Origin: Acinetobacter piscicola
GTDB taxonomy: Bacteria; Pseudomonadota; Gammaproteobacteria; Pseudomonadales; Moraxellaceae
Reading direction: 5' to 3'
Assembly (NCBI RefSeq): GCF_002233755.1
Contig: NZ_NIFO01000004.1
Coordinates: forward strand, 220,467-284,466
DNA length: 64,000 bases
Numbering within the stretch: position 1 is the stretch's first letter; each line of letters starts with the position of its first letter. Shown here piece by piece: positions 16,550-26,035 of the stretch. Below the pieces are notes generated by a model, which saw only the letters and a program-made list of their open reading frames with translations, searched no databases and had not been told where the DNA came from. The translations under genes were made by a program, and so were the position numbers.

Positions 16550-18181
16550 TTGAAAATGTTTAGTTTTAATATACAAAGAGTTGATGGGTCAAATAGTACT
16601 ATAGATATTCTGTGTGGAGAGGTAACTTTCTTTGTAGGGGGAAACGGATCTGGAAAATCTTCTTTAGTTAATCAACTGTATCGCCAGTATGGCAATGAAC
16701 AATCTATTTATATAACTGCATATAGAAAAAATACATTCGATAGCGATATTATTGACTTGAATAATAATGAATATAGAAATGCAAAACAAAATGTATTTCA
16801 TAATTTAAAGTCTGAGACTAGTAGATATCGTGATGTAAGCGAATATCAGAGTGTCAATCTACCAATCGTCACACTAAAAAATAAATCGATAGCCCATGCA
16901 ATAGGGAATCATAATCTTTTAAAAAGAGGTGAGACATTAGAAAATCTTGTCTTACATACAGAATTAGATCAGATAAATGATATTTTTAAGAATAGTGGAT
17001 TAAAAATTGAGTTTTTTATAGATAAAGACACGAATCTGATGGCAAAAAACCTTAATTATTGCCCTCCAAGAAACTATCCATTATCTAAATTGTCTGATGG
17101 AGAAAAAAGTGCCTTAATTATATGCTGTCAGGTGTTATGTGCAGAACATAATGTGCTCATAATTCTTGATGAACCTGAGAGACATCTACATAAAAAAATA
17201 GTATCTCATCTTCTATCAAATCTTATAGAGTTACGAAGGGATTGTGCTTTTGTAATTTCAACTCACGAATTAACATTACCTTCTTTTTTCCAAGAATCCA
17301 TAGTTGTAAGTGTTCATAACTGTTATTATGAAAATGATTATTCTATTAAATGGAATATATCTGTAATTAATAATTATGATGAAACATTAAATGGGTTAGA
17401 TGAACAAGTCAAAATGGATGTTCTTGGTGCAAGAAGCAATATGTTATTTGTTGAAGGAACACAGTCAAGTTTAGATACTGAGCTTTATACTGCTTTATTT
17501 AAAGATGTAACTGTAATTTCGAAAGAAAAATGTGATCTTGTAGAAATAGCTGTAAAAGGACTAAGGCATAATCCATTTGCTCATTGGACTAATGCTGTTG
17601 GTATCATCGATAATGATAATAAAGTACAGTCACAAATAGAAAACTTGAAATCACAATTCATTTTTAGTCTATCTGTCCATTCTATTGAGTCTATATATTA
17701 TCACCCTAGAATTATTAGATGGGTTTTAGAGTCGGTTCAAGAAACGCATTTAACTACATCGGTCAATGAGTGTTTTAAAGTAATTTGCGATTTTATATTT
17801 AATGCTCTAAAGGATAAGAAAGAACATTTATGTTGTAGAGCTATAGAAAAGAAAATACGTGCCGAAATTATGTCATCAATTCCGACTCAAAAAGATATTC
17901 AAAATGGAGGTGCTTATAATAAGTCTTTTGACTTTTCATCTTTCTTACAGGAAGAGATTGCATATTTTGAACAGTTATTAGAGTCAAAAGATTATGAGTC
18001 ATTAATTGGTCGATATCCAATTAGAGAAACGAACTTACTGACTCCTATTGCTAAGCAATGCGGTTTTTTAGATAGAAAAAGATATGAGATGAATGTTATT
18101 AGAGTTATTAGAAGTAACACTGATGCTAAAGATTTTGTACTATCATTACTTGGCGGTGCCGCTGAAGCTGTTTTAAGCTAG
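16550..18181 (+). CDS. ABC-type AAA ATPase fused to a TOPRIM-like (DUF4435/OLD-type) domain
   Basis: 543 residues from TTG 16550 (GGAAA 10 nt upstream); ATG 16556 two codons on is the alternative start. The N-terminal half is an AAA15/OLD-type ATPase: Walker A GGNGSGKS (30-37), signature LSDGE (181-185), Walker B VLIILDEPERHLH (202-214), switch His in STHE (237-240). The second half looks like a DUF4435/TOPRIM nuclease domain: FVEGTQSSLD with E302, and IIDNDN with D354 and D356 as metal-ligand candidates. This domain order is known from OLD nucleases and from PARIS anti-phage systems, where AriA (ATPase) and AriB (DUF4435) may be separate or fused. A defence role is inference. The gene is visibly more AT-rich than its neighbours, stands alone, and sits at a probable insertion point. 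Confidence 0.82.
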   Translation: MKMFSFNIQRVDGSNSTIDILCGEVTFFVGGNGSGKSSLVNQLYRQYGNEQSIYITAYRKNTFDSDIIDLNNNEYRNAKQNVFHNLKSETSRYRDVSEYQSVNLPIVTLKNKSIAHAIGNHNLLKRGETLENLVLHTELDQINDIFKNSGLKIEFFIDKDTNLMAKNLNYCPPRNYPLSKLSDGEKSALIICCQVLCAEHNVLIILDEPERHLHKKIVSHLLSNLIELRRDCAFVISTHELTLPSFFQESIVVSVHNCYYENDYSIKWNISVINNYDETLNGLDEQVKMDVLGARSNMLFVEGTQSSLDTELYTALFKDVTVISKEKCDLVEIAVKGLRHNPFAHWTNAVGIIDNDNKVQSQIENLKSQFIFSLSVHSIESIYYHPRIIRWVLESVQETHLTTSVNECFKVICDFIFNALKDKKEHLCCRAIEKKIRAEIMSSIPTQKDIQNGGAYNKSFDFSSFLQEEIAYFEQLLESKDYESLIGRYPIRETNLLTPIAKQCGFLDRKRYEMNVIRVIRSNTDAKDFVLSLLGGAAEAVLS

Positions 18182-18229
18182 TACAAATAATTGCTTTTCA
18201 TAAAATAATATTTGATATTCTCTGATTCG

Positions 18230-18264
18230 AAAAGGGTATCTACATTTTTTGTAGATACCCTTTT
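18230..18264. terminator. Bidirectional terminator between the ATPase gene and plsB
   Basis: A perfect 14-bp stem, AAAAGGGTATCTAC against GTAGATACCCTTTT, with a 7-nt loop. With A residues on one side and T residues on the other it serves the two convergent genes. Confidence 0.92.
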
Positions 18265-18268
18265 ATAC

Positions 18269-20851
18269 TTACTTCTTCTTACGTTTTAAACGTTTCTTCG
18301 CTTGTTGTGCTGCAACAGCGTCTAACGCTTCTTTTAATTCTTCATCGGTAAATGAAGTAATGTGCTGAAGCATTTGCAAAGTTACATCATCTAAAACAAG
18401 GTTTGCATATTGCGCAACATTACGGAATTGCTCATCAAAAACAATTGCGCCTTCTTTATTTTTGCCAATATAACCTTGCTCAGTCAGTACTCGAATAAAG
18501 CTTTGGAATAAGGCTTTATCAAAGAATTCAGGTGAATTGAATTCATACAATACAGAAAGACGTTGTCCTAATAAGTGACTGAGCACTTCAACTTGATTGG
18601 TCGAAATATTTCCTGAACCACGTTGTGTGATGAGTGCTAAAGTCATGTAATAACGTTCAAGACTTTGGCGAACTGGTGCAGCTAAAACAGCAAGTTGGTT
18701 ATGATCTTCTGAGTTTGGCGCTGGACTGTAAATAAACTCTTCGTCATCAACAAAAATTAAATTAGCTTGAGCTAATGCTTTCACATATTCACAAACTTGA
18801 TCTTTAATTTCTTCATCTTTCCATTTTAAGAATAATTCTGCTTTTAAGAATGGGTAAAGTGTGCGAATGACATTAATTAAATCAGCCAGATTAATTTTGC
18901 CGTTATGTTCAACTAACGCCGCGACCAATGATGGTAAAACAAATGCATGTAAAATATTATTACGGAAATAAGTCAGTAAAACGGCTTGATTATCTTCGAT
19001 GGCAATAATATCGCCCAATACATGTTGAACACGTTTAATCAGTTTTAACTTCAAGCCATAAGCAATGATTTCTTTGCCTGAAAGCGGTGTCACTTGAGTG
19101 CGACTGTCATAAGGTAGCGCAGTCAATAATTTACGATAAGTATCGAGCTGTTTAATGCAGATTTCTTCATCAAGTGTATGTTTCGGTGTTGCCAATAAAA
19201 TCAGCGACAATAATGAAACAGGGTTGATCACCACTGCACGGTTAATATTTTCCAAAATTGCATTAGCAGAACTGCTGACAGCATTGGAAACTTCTTGAGG
19301 AATAGGATCGTCATTGTGTTCAATTTTGATCTTATCCGCGCCGTGTTCTTTGAGTAAATCATCCAAGAAGACAGGCTCACCAAAATTCACATGCACTTTA
19401 CCGAAAATACGTTCAATCTTTTTCAGGGTTTGAAGAATACCCCAAATAGACTCTGACTCTTTCGGTTTACCATTCATTTCCCCCACATAGGTTGCGCCTT
19501 CCATCAAGCGTTCATAGCCCACATAAGTTGGAATGAATACGATTGGCTTAGCACGACCACGTAAGTGTCCATGTACAGTCATTGCAAGCATGCCTGTTTT
19601 AGGTGGAAGCAAGCGACCTGTACGAGAGCGACCACCTTCAATAAAGTATTCAAGTGGCGTGTTGCGAGATAAAATGCTAAATAAATATTCTTTAAATACA
19701 GAAGTATAAAGTGCATTACCACGGAATGAACGGCGAATAAAGAATGCGCCACCACCACGTAATAATTGACCTACAAACGGCATATTTAAATTATCGCCCG
19801 CAGCAATATACGGCACCATCAAGCCACGTTTATAAATCACATAAGACAATAATAGATAGTCAATATGGCTACGATGACATGGGGTGTAAATCACCTCATA
19901 GTCTTTGACCAACTCTCGAACCGTACTAAAGTTATGAACTTCAACGCCATCATAAAGCTGAGTCCATAAGCGTGTTAGTGCCATATCGGCAAAACGTACT
20001 GCGGAAGCTGAATAGTCGGAAGCAATTTCATTAACAAAACCAATCGCTTTACGCTCAGATTCGATCATGCTGGTTTTAGAGCGAATACTTTCTTTGCGAA
20101 TGGCATCCTGCACATCAGGCGCTTTGATTAAAGACTGCATCACATTACGGCGATCTGATAAATCAGGCCCGAGAATGACTTCTCGTTGACGGTCTAAATA
20201 ATCATTTAAATTGTTGGCAATGTAGGTCGCTGGGGAAATGTTTGGGTGATGAATTTTGGCATATTGCACCAATTCACGCAGCGATTTGGTTTCATGGAAC
20301 TCTAAAAAAGATTGACGACCATGTACGCCGATATTCATCAATTGTTTAACTTTACTCGGTGTTGCCCAAGTATCTGTAAACAATAATTTAAATAAAGAAT
20401 CTTCCTTATCTGGCGAGCGACCCCAAAGTACAGTGACAGGGATCAATTCAATATCTAAGTCTGGATTTTGATCTAAAACATCGATTAGTCTGAGCAGTCG
20501 CGGAGGAAATGTATGTATCGGAGCGTGTAATAAATTGCTTTCATCTTGTTGCTGTAAAAATACAACCGCAGCTTTTTCTGTGTGATTGCCAATCACCAAT
20601 GGATTTAAAGCAGGTGCAATCTTTAAACGGCGAGTTTCACTATCAACAACCAAGGCATTACTGCGTGAATAGTTTTGCAAAACATAGCACGTAATTTTCT
20701 GAGTCTTTTCAGGAGATGAAATCTCTTGATTTGCATTTTCAGAAACTTGGTTTTCTGTAGGAACTTCTCCAAGAACATGTGGTGTCACCACAAGGTCAAG
20801 TAGCTTACTTGAAAGCCGACGATACATTTGACCAAAGCCACTCTTGGACAT
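18269..20851 (-). CDS. plsB: Glycerol-3-phosphate 1-O-acyltransferase PlsB
   Basis: Inner-membrane enzyme adding the first acyl chain to glycerol 3-phosphate in phospholipid synthesis. 860 residues (E. coli 807). Acyltransferase motifs in order: CHRSHIDYLLLSYVIYKRGL (block I, HX4D), GAFFIRRSF (block II), FIEGGRSRTGRLLPPKTGML (block III) and PIVFIPTYVGYERL (block IV). The C-terminus is Lys-rich (KKRLKRKKK). ATG 20851; the stop is only 5 nt from the shared terminator. Confidence 0.96.
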   Translation of the reverse strand: MSKSGFGQMYRRLSSKLLDLVVTPHVLGEVPTENQVSENANQEISSPEKTQKITCYVLQNYSRSNALVVDSETRRLKIAPALNPLVIGNHTEKAAVVFLQQQDESNLLHAPIHTFPPRLLRLIDVLDQNPDLDIELIPVTVLWGRSPDKEDSLFKLLFTDTWATPSKVKQLMNIGVHGRQSFLEFHETKSLRELVQYAKIHHPNISPATYIANNLNDYLDRQREVILGPDLSDRRNVMQSLIKAPDVQDAIRKESIRSKTSMIESERKAIGFVNEIASDYSASAVRFADMALTRLWTQLYDGVEVHNFSTVRELVKDYEVIYTPCHRSHIDYLLLSYVIYKRGLMVPYIAAGDNLNMPFVGQLLRGGGAFFIRRSFRGNALYTSVFKEYLFSILSRNTPLEYFIEGGRSRTGRLLPPKTGMLAMTVHGHLRGRAKPIVFIPTYVGYERLMEGATYVGEMNGKPKESESIWGILQTLKKIERIFGKVHVNFGEPVFLDDLLKEHGADKIKIEHNDDPIPQEVSNAVSSSANAILENINRAVVINPVSLLSLILLATPKHTLDEEICIKQLDTYRKLLTALPYDSRTQVTPLSGKEIIAYGLKLKLIKRVQHVLGDIIAIEDNQAVLLTYFRNNILHAFVLPSLVAALVEHNGKINLADLINVIRTLYPFLKAELFLKWKDEEIKDQVCEYVKALAQANLIFVDDEEFIYSPAPNSEDHNQLAVLAAPVRQSLERYYMTLALITQRGSGNISTNQVEVLSHLLGQRLSVLYEFNSPEFFDKALFQSFIRVLTEQGYIGKNKEGAIVFDEQFRNVAQYANLVLDDVTLQMLQHITSFTDEELKEALDAVAAQQAKKRLKRKKK

Positions 20852-21145
20852 ACATACTCCTAGCGAATGATGAATATCGCATTATTAGTCAATGAAAGAA
20901 GCGATATTTTCTATAATTTAAAGATAAAACAATAGGTCATTTTCAGACATTTTGCATGAAAAACGGTTGTTTTAATCATTTTAAAACGTATTTGAACAGA
21001 GTATAGCAAACTCGATATGTGACAATATAGTCTATGAAACTTTAGCGAATCACTCAGAATTTATGGCAATATAGAGTTAACCCTCTAAAGTACATCTATT
21101 TTACGGCATTTATGATGACGTAAATTGGAATAAAAAAGGTCTTTT

Positions 21146-22021
21146 ATGAATACTTTAACCCAAGAACTTGTTGAATTATTAACGCTTGAAAAATTAGAAG
21201 AGCACATTTTTCGTGGTCAAAGTCGAAACTTGGTTGGTAAACGTGTTTTTGGTGGACAAGTTCTCGGGCAAGCGCTGATGGCAGCATCATACACAGCAGA
21301 TCGACCTGTAAATTCATTACACGCTTACTTTTTGTATGGTGGTGATGTCAATGCACCGATTATTTATGAAGTTGATCGTTTACGTGATGGTAAAAGCTTT
21401 TTAAGCCGTCAAGTTCGTGCTATACAACATGGGCGTACTATATTTTCAGCGATGGTGTCTTTTGCTTCACCAGAAGAAGGTTTGAATTACCAAATCAGTG
21501 AGCCAGAATATCCTGCGCCAGATGAGTTAAAGTCTGAGCAAGAATTAAAAGAAAACTTGATTAACTTTATCCCTGAAAATATTCGTGCAGCATTTATGCG
21601 TCCACGTCAGGTGGATATCAAGCCGATTAATATTGGTAATCCATTTCAACCACAACCTGAAGCGCCATCCAATGCGTTGTATATGAAAACCTATGGTGAA
21701 TTGCCTAAACATTTGGCTGATAATGTTGCTTTGAACCAAGCGATTGTGGCGTTCTATTCAGATTATTCATTTATGGTGACAGCGTTACGCCCACACGGTA
21801 TCAATTATCTTACGCCAAGTGTTCAAATTGCCAGTATAGATCATGCGATGTATTTCCATAAGCCAGTGAAAGCAGATGAATGGATGCTCTACGATATGGA
21901 TGCAACCGTAACGGCAAGCTCTCGTGGGCTCAGTCATGGACGGATGTGGCAAAATGGAGAGCTAGTGTGTAGTACGGTGCAAGAGGGTTTGATGCGTATG
22001 CGTGAGATTGAAACGCAATAA
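21146..22021 (+). CDS. tesB: Acyl-CoA thioesterase II
   Basis: Double-hotdog thioesterase hydrolysing medium- and long-chain acyl-CoA. 291 residues (E. coli TesB 286). Typical stretches are IFRGQSRNLVGKRVFGGQVL near the N-terminus, LHAYFLYGGDVNAPIIYEVD, and in the second hotdog SIDHAMYFHKPVKADEWMLY with the catalytic Asp, followed by SSRGLSHGRMWQNGELV. Divergent from plsB across about 290 bp, in which no clear operator was seen. Confidence 0.95.
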   Translation: MNTLTQELVELLTLEKLEEHIFRGQSRNLVGKRVFGGQVLGQALMAASYTADRPVNSLHAYFLYGGDVNAPIIYEVDRLRDGKSFLSRQVRAIQHGRTIFSAMVSFASPEEGLNYQISEPEYPAPDELKSEQELKENLINFIPENIRAAFMRPRQVDIKPINIGNPFQPQPEAPSNALYMKTYGELPKHLADNVALNQAIVAFYSDYSFMVTALRPHGINYLTPSVQIASIDHAMYFHKPVKADEWMLYDMDATVTASSRGLSHGRMWQNGELVCSTVQEGLMRMREIETQ

Positions 22022-22057
22022 ACTTGAATGATCGACGTATTAAAGCTATCTAAACAG

Positions 22058-22280
22058 GTTAATGCTGAGCAGTTAAGAGTAATTTAGTGATTACTCATTT
22101 AAGAATCTCCCCTAACCCTGAGCCATATATGGCGCAAGGCAAAAGAGGGGGAACAATTGAGAATCTAAAATAATTTTGAATTCCTTGCGCAGCAGTGCTG
22201 CTCATCCCTCCTTTATCAAAGGTGAGGAGCATGCTCCGCAAGGGGAGGATTTAAAAAAGCTTAACTGGCTGGCATTGATT
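22058..22280. mobile_element. MITE-like element, copy 1 (223 bp)
   Basis: A non-coding, palindrome-rich element with imperfect terminal inverted repeats (TTAATGCTGAGCAGTTAAG at the left; the right end reads CTTAACTGGCTGGCATTGA). It is flanked by the 7-bp direct repeat TAAACAG (22051-22057 and 22281-22287), a likely target-site duplication. An internal 47-bp arm (22104-22150) is identical, in inverse orientation, to 23822-23868 in copy 2. It carries no transposase, so any movement would need help in trans. It lies upstream of the symporter gene. Confidence 0.78.
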
Positions 22281-22391
22281 TAAACAGATGGCTTTTTTAT
22301 TTTTGAACTAAGCTGATCACAAAATAATGCTCGATTCTATGTAACTTCAATGGCATATTGCAAAATACTCGAAATAAAACAGTAAGCAAAA

Positions 22392-23630
22392 ATGAGCCTA
22401 AATACGCAAATTTTAATTGCCGCCATTCTAGGGGTTGGGTTTGGTTTTTTACTCAATCAATTTCCCAATACTCAGTTTTTTGAAGCCAGTATTTATGGCC
22501 TAGGCATTGCCAGTAGCATTTTTATTGGCTTGTTGAAGATGCTTCTTGTTCCTTTGATTTTTAGTTCGATTGTGGTGGGCGTTTCGAATTTACAAGCAGG
22601 CGGGCAACTGAGTCGCACTTGGAAAATTACCTTAGCCTGCTGCGTTACGACAACGACCTTGGCGCTGATTTTAGGGATTAGTTGTGCGCATTTATTTGAT
22701 GTTGGAAAGGGTGTTGATATTACGCTTTTTCAGGATGTAATGAATCAACATCAAAGTCCCGATACGTTGACAGCTTCATCATTCTTTACCAATTTTATTC
22801 AAAATACACTCATTAACCCATTCAAGGCTTTTGCAGAAGGTAATGTACTCGCCGTAGTGGTTTTTGCCTTATTGCTTGGTGTGGCATTGGTCAAAGGTGG
22901 TGAGCGGTTTAGCAGTATTCGTAAACTCAGTACGCAATTTTTTGAAGTGATGATGATGATGGTTGGGTGGGTGATGAAACTCGCACCAATCGGTATTTTT
23001 GCATTATTGGCAAAATTAATTTCGACAGAAGATATTTCTATTCTGAGTCGTTTAGCTGAGTTTGCGGCAGTGGTGACTGGAACGACTATTTTCCACGGGG
23101 CTGTGGTTTTACCTTTATTGTTGTGGATTTTTGGGCGAATGAGTCCGATCACCTTTTTTAGAGGGGCGAGAGCGGCTTTAATTACTGCCTTTGCAACCAG
23201 TTCTAGTTCAGCAACCATGCCACTTTCGATGAAGTGTGCGCAGGAAAATTTAGGTGTGCGCCCTCAAACGGCAGGTTTTGTTATTCCATTGGGTACGCAA
23301 TTGAATATGGATGGTACTGCGCTTTATGAAGCTGCGGCGGCACTGTTTATTGCAAATTTGATGGGACTTGATTTGAGTTTAGGACAGCAAGTCATTGTGT
23401 GTTTGACCGCAATGATTGCGTCATTGGGTGCGCCAGGAATCCCAAGTGCTGGTATGGTGACCATGATTATGGTTTTACAATCTGTGGGTTTACCTGCGGA
23501 AGCAATCGCTATTTTATTACCGATAGACCGTTTGCTCGATACTGTACGAACAGTGGTGAATGTTCAGGGTGATATGATGATAAGTGTTGTTGTAGATCGT
23601 TATACCAAAGACATGGGATCACCGAGTTAG
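22392..23630 (+). CDS. Dicarboxylate/glutamate:cation symporter (DAACS family)
   Basis: Secondary transporter of the GltP/DctA/GltT family taking up acidic amino acids or C4-dicarboxylates with H+ or Na+. 412 residues, the expected size, with eight predicted membrane helices and two re-entrant loops. Family motifs: the serine-rich TAFATSSSSATMPLSM (HP1), NMDGTA in helix 7, SLGAPGIPSAG (HP2) and DRLLDTVRTVVNVQGD in helix 8. Whether the substrate is glutamate, aspartate or a dicarboxylate cannot be decided. The gene is bracketed by two inverted MITE-like copies. The Shine-Dalgarno sequence is weak. Confidence 0.88.
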   Translation: MSLNTQILIAAILGVGFGFLLNQFPNTQFFEASIYGLGIASSIFIGLLKMLLVPLIFSSIVVGVSNLQAGGQLSRTWKITLACCVTTTTLALILGISCAHLFDVGKGVDITLFQDVMNQHQSPDTLTASSFFTNFIQNTLINPFKAFAEGNVLAVVVFALLLGVALVKGGERFSSIRKLSTQFFEVMMMMVGWVMKLAPIGIFALLAKLISTEDISILSRLAEFAAVVTGTTIFHGAVVLPLLLWIFGRMSPITFFRGARAALITAFATSSSSATMPLSMKCAQENLGVRPQTAGFVIPLGTQLNMDGTALYEAAAALFIANLMGLDLSLGQQVIVCLTAMIASLGAPGIPSAGMVTMIMVLQSVGLPAEAIAILLPIDRLLDTVRTVVNVQGDMMISVVVDRYTKDMGSPS

Positions 23631-23696
23631 TTTTTATTCACTAAAATATGGCTAGGCTATAAAAAAGATCTATGTAAAAAAGCAGGATTATTGATC

Positions 23697-23918
23697 TTAA
23701 TGCCAGTCAGTTAAGCATTTTTAATCCTCCTCCTTGCGGAGCATACTCCTCACCTTTGAAAAAGGAGGGAGTATCTTAGATTCATACCTCATTGAATTCC
23801 TTGCACAGCAATGCTGTTCATCCCCTCTTTTGCCTTGCGCCATATATGGCTCAGGGTTAGGGGAGATTTATCAATTAGTAATAATAAAATTACTCTTAAC
23901 TGATCAGCATTAAGATTC
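23697..23918. mobile_element. MITE-like element, copy 2 (222 bp), inverted relative to copy 1
   Basis: Left end TTAATGCCAGTCAGTTAAG and right end CTTAACTGATCAGCATTAA form terminal inverted repeats, and the 6-bp direct repeat TTGATC (23691-23696 and 23919-23924) flanks it. The outer arms match copy 1 in inverse orientation, including a 47-bp identical stretch. The central piece GAATTCCTTGCACAGCAATG keeps the same orientation as in copy 1 (GAATTCCTTGCGCAGCAGTG), so the centre is flipped relative to the arms. No coding capacity. Confidence 0.78.
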
Positions 23919-23949
23919 TTGATCCCGCTTTTCTTTTTTTATATAAGAT

Positions 23950-24894
23950 TTAAGCAACTTTAGGTAAGGCGCGTTTCGCAGCAGGTGAACTGTCTAGGTA
24001 AGCAATCGCATCTTCTGTTTTAGCTTCATGTACAGGATCATACCACGGCATTAAATAACCGAGCTGTTGTGAAACTAACCACAGTGGATGTGGCATAAGG
24101 CGATTATCTGTCTGTGCGATACTCGCCCATTCACGCCATATCCACGGTTTATAAAATGCAGGTTTTTTATCTGCAAAGCGTGGGTCTTGTCCCATGATAT
24201 GTGCAGCGCCATCAACCCATAAACCAAGTACGGCAATAATAACAATCACACTTTGATAATAACGAGAGATATAACCACCACCTAAATGGCGATATAAATC
24301 AAATGCAACAGTACGATGTTCGATTTCTTCTGCACCGTGCCATTTCACCAAATCTAGCATGTTAGGATCTGCACCAAGCTCAGCCCATTTTTTGTTATAC
24401 AGCGAATACTTACCCAGTACGCAAGTCATGTGCTCAACAGTTGCGACGATTCCTAAACGAAATAAGTCCCATTGATGATCTAAGGCTTGAGGGATTTTTA
24501 TACCTAAAGGTTGATCTGCAAGTAATTTTCCAAATAGAAAATCCATGAGGTCTAAATTACGCTGAATATCAATATTTCGTACTGTTAAATATTCTTTATT
24601 TGCAGAGACATGTGCTTGAGCATGCATTGCTTCTTGGCGAATAAAAGCACGGACATCTTGTGCTAATTTTTCATCAGTAATTTTAGGTAATACACGGTTG
24701 TAGAGTCGGCAAAACCAGAACTCACCTGCGGGAAGGATGTTATTAATTTCATTAATGAAATAACTGACAAAGGGTTGATTAGGAATCCAATCAATCGGTG
24801 TTTCTTGCCATTCAAATTTTACTTTACGCGGTTTGATTTGATACTGAATGGAAGACCCAATTTTACTGTTTTTTAATCGAGATAATAATTTCAT
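23950..24894 (-). CDS. Metal-dependent hydrolase of the ferritin-like type (PF10118 family)
   Basis: 314 residues. The putative di-metal site is visible as two EXXH motifs (RQEAMHAQAH and GAEEIEHRTVAFD) plus a Glu in VATVEHMTC, the pattern of ferritin-like helical bundles. One hydrophobic segment (SVIVIIAVLGLWVDGAAH) may touch the membrane. The family is annotated as predicted metal-dependent hydrolases of unknown substrate. It stands alone between MITE copy 2 and engB. Confidence 0.78.
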   Translation of the reverse strand: MKLLSRLKNSKIGSSIQYQIKPRKVKFEWQETPIDWIPNQPFVSYFINEINNILPAGEFWFCRLYNRVLPKITDEKLAQDVRAFIRQEAMHAQAHVSANKEYLTVRNIDIQRNLDLMDFLFGKLLADQPLGIKIPQALDHQWDLFRLGIVATVEHMTCVLGKYSLYNKKWAELGADPNMLDLVKWHGAEEIEHRTVAFDLYRHLGGGYISRYYQSVIVIIAVLGLWVDGAAHIMGQDPRFADKKPAFYKPWIWREWASIAQTDNRLMPHPLWLVSQQLGYLMPWYDPVHEAKTEDAIAYLDSSPAAKRALPKVA

Positions 24895-25042
24895 CGCATT
24901 GTCCTGATTTTTATTTGTAAATATTACAATTTATCTATTCAGTATAAAAAAATGTCCTAAATAGTTATTAGCAATTTAGGACATTCCAATATCAATTGGT
25001 GATGAATTTGGTCAGACAATTTCTAGGTGAGGGTGTTTTATC

Positions 25043-25897
25043 TCAATTGATCTCTTGATTATCTGCTTGGTTTGAATGATCGAGATCAATGTCAGCGGTT
25101 TCATCTAAATCAGCATCAGCTTCATCAAAATCTGCTTCTGAAGCTTCTGGAATAGAATCCATATCAAAATCTAACGTTTTATCTAAGGTGTAGTTCAGTC
25201 GTCCAGCCATAATAGATGCTAATTCTTCAAGTCCTTGTTTATTCAATGAAGAGAATAACTGGATAGAGAAATTGAGCTTCATTTTTTGTAATTGTTGTTG
25301 TACATCGAGGAGCACTTTACTCGCAGGACCTCGATTGAGTTTGTCTGATTTAGTTAAAAGAACATGTACAAACAAATGGCGTGAATAAGCCCATTCCAAC
25401 ATCATCACATCAAAATGTTGTAAAGGATGGCGGATATCCATGAGTAAAACTAAACCTTGTAAACTTTTACGATGAATCAGATAGTTTTCAAGTTCTTTTT
25501 GCCAAACAATTTTCATTGCTTCAGGTACAGCTGCATAACCATAACCGGGTAAATCTACGAGGCGTTGGTCAGGATTGCCTAAACTAAAGAAGTTAATCAT
25601 TTGTGTACGACCCGGTCGTTTTGATGCTCGGGCCAATTGCTTTTGATTTGTTAATGCATTAATTGCACTAGATTTTCCTGCATTTGAACGCCCTGCGAAA
25701 GCAACTTCATAACCTGTATCTTCAACACACAGGTTGAGTTTAGGCGCACTCATCAAGAATTCAGCTCTGCGCAACCAATTTAAAGACGAGGATGAGTACT
25801 CTGAAATCGCAGGGTCAGCTTTTTTCTCATAGCTAATTTTTTGTTTAGGGGCATTTGAGGTCTTACTGTTTTTAGACTTTCCACTGCTGCGATGCAT
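25043..25897 (-). CDS. engB: Ribosome biogenesis GTP-binding protein EngB (YihA/YsxC)
   Basis: Essential GTPase for large-subunit assembly. 284 residues against about 210 in E. coli; the extra length is a basic N-terminal extension of about 48 residues and an acidic Asp/Glu/Ala tail from about 240. G1 is GRSNAGKSS (69-77), G3 DLPGYG, G4 TKSD; RPGRTQMINFF is the switch I block. ATG 25897 is the first start in frame; starting at the later Met of FLMSAPKLN would give the E. coli-like length, so the start is not certain. Confidence 0.93.
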   Translation of the reverse strand: MHRSSGKSKNSKTSNAPKQKISYEKKADPAISEYSSSSLNWLRRAEFLMSAPKLNLCVEDTGYEVAFAGRSNAGKSSAINALTNQKQLARASKRPGRTQMINFFSLGNPDQRLVDLPGYGYAAVPEAMKIVWQKELENYLIHRKSLQGLVLLMDIRHPLQHFDVMMLEWAYSRHLFVHVLLTKSDKLNRGPASKVLLDVQQQLQKMKLNFSIQLFSSLNKQGLEELASIMAGRLNYTLDKTLDFDMDSIPEASEADFDEADADLDETADIDLDHSNQADNQEIN

Positions 25898-26035
25898 ACT
25901 TCAACTTCAATAAACGGATGAACAAAGTGCATTATAAAGGAAGTCGATCTTTCAAGCGAATTTTGGCAACTTTTATTGCGTAACTAAACTTAGATGTTCT
26001 TTTTTGCTTAGCTTAGATTCTTAGATAAAGTGGAT

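Noticed and set aside
18230..18264. The perfect inverted repeat considered as a transposon end
   Set aside because: Its position between two convergent genes and its A/T-flanked stem fit a bidirectional terminator.
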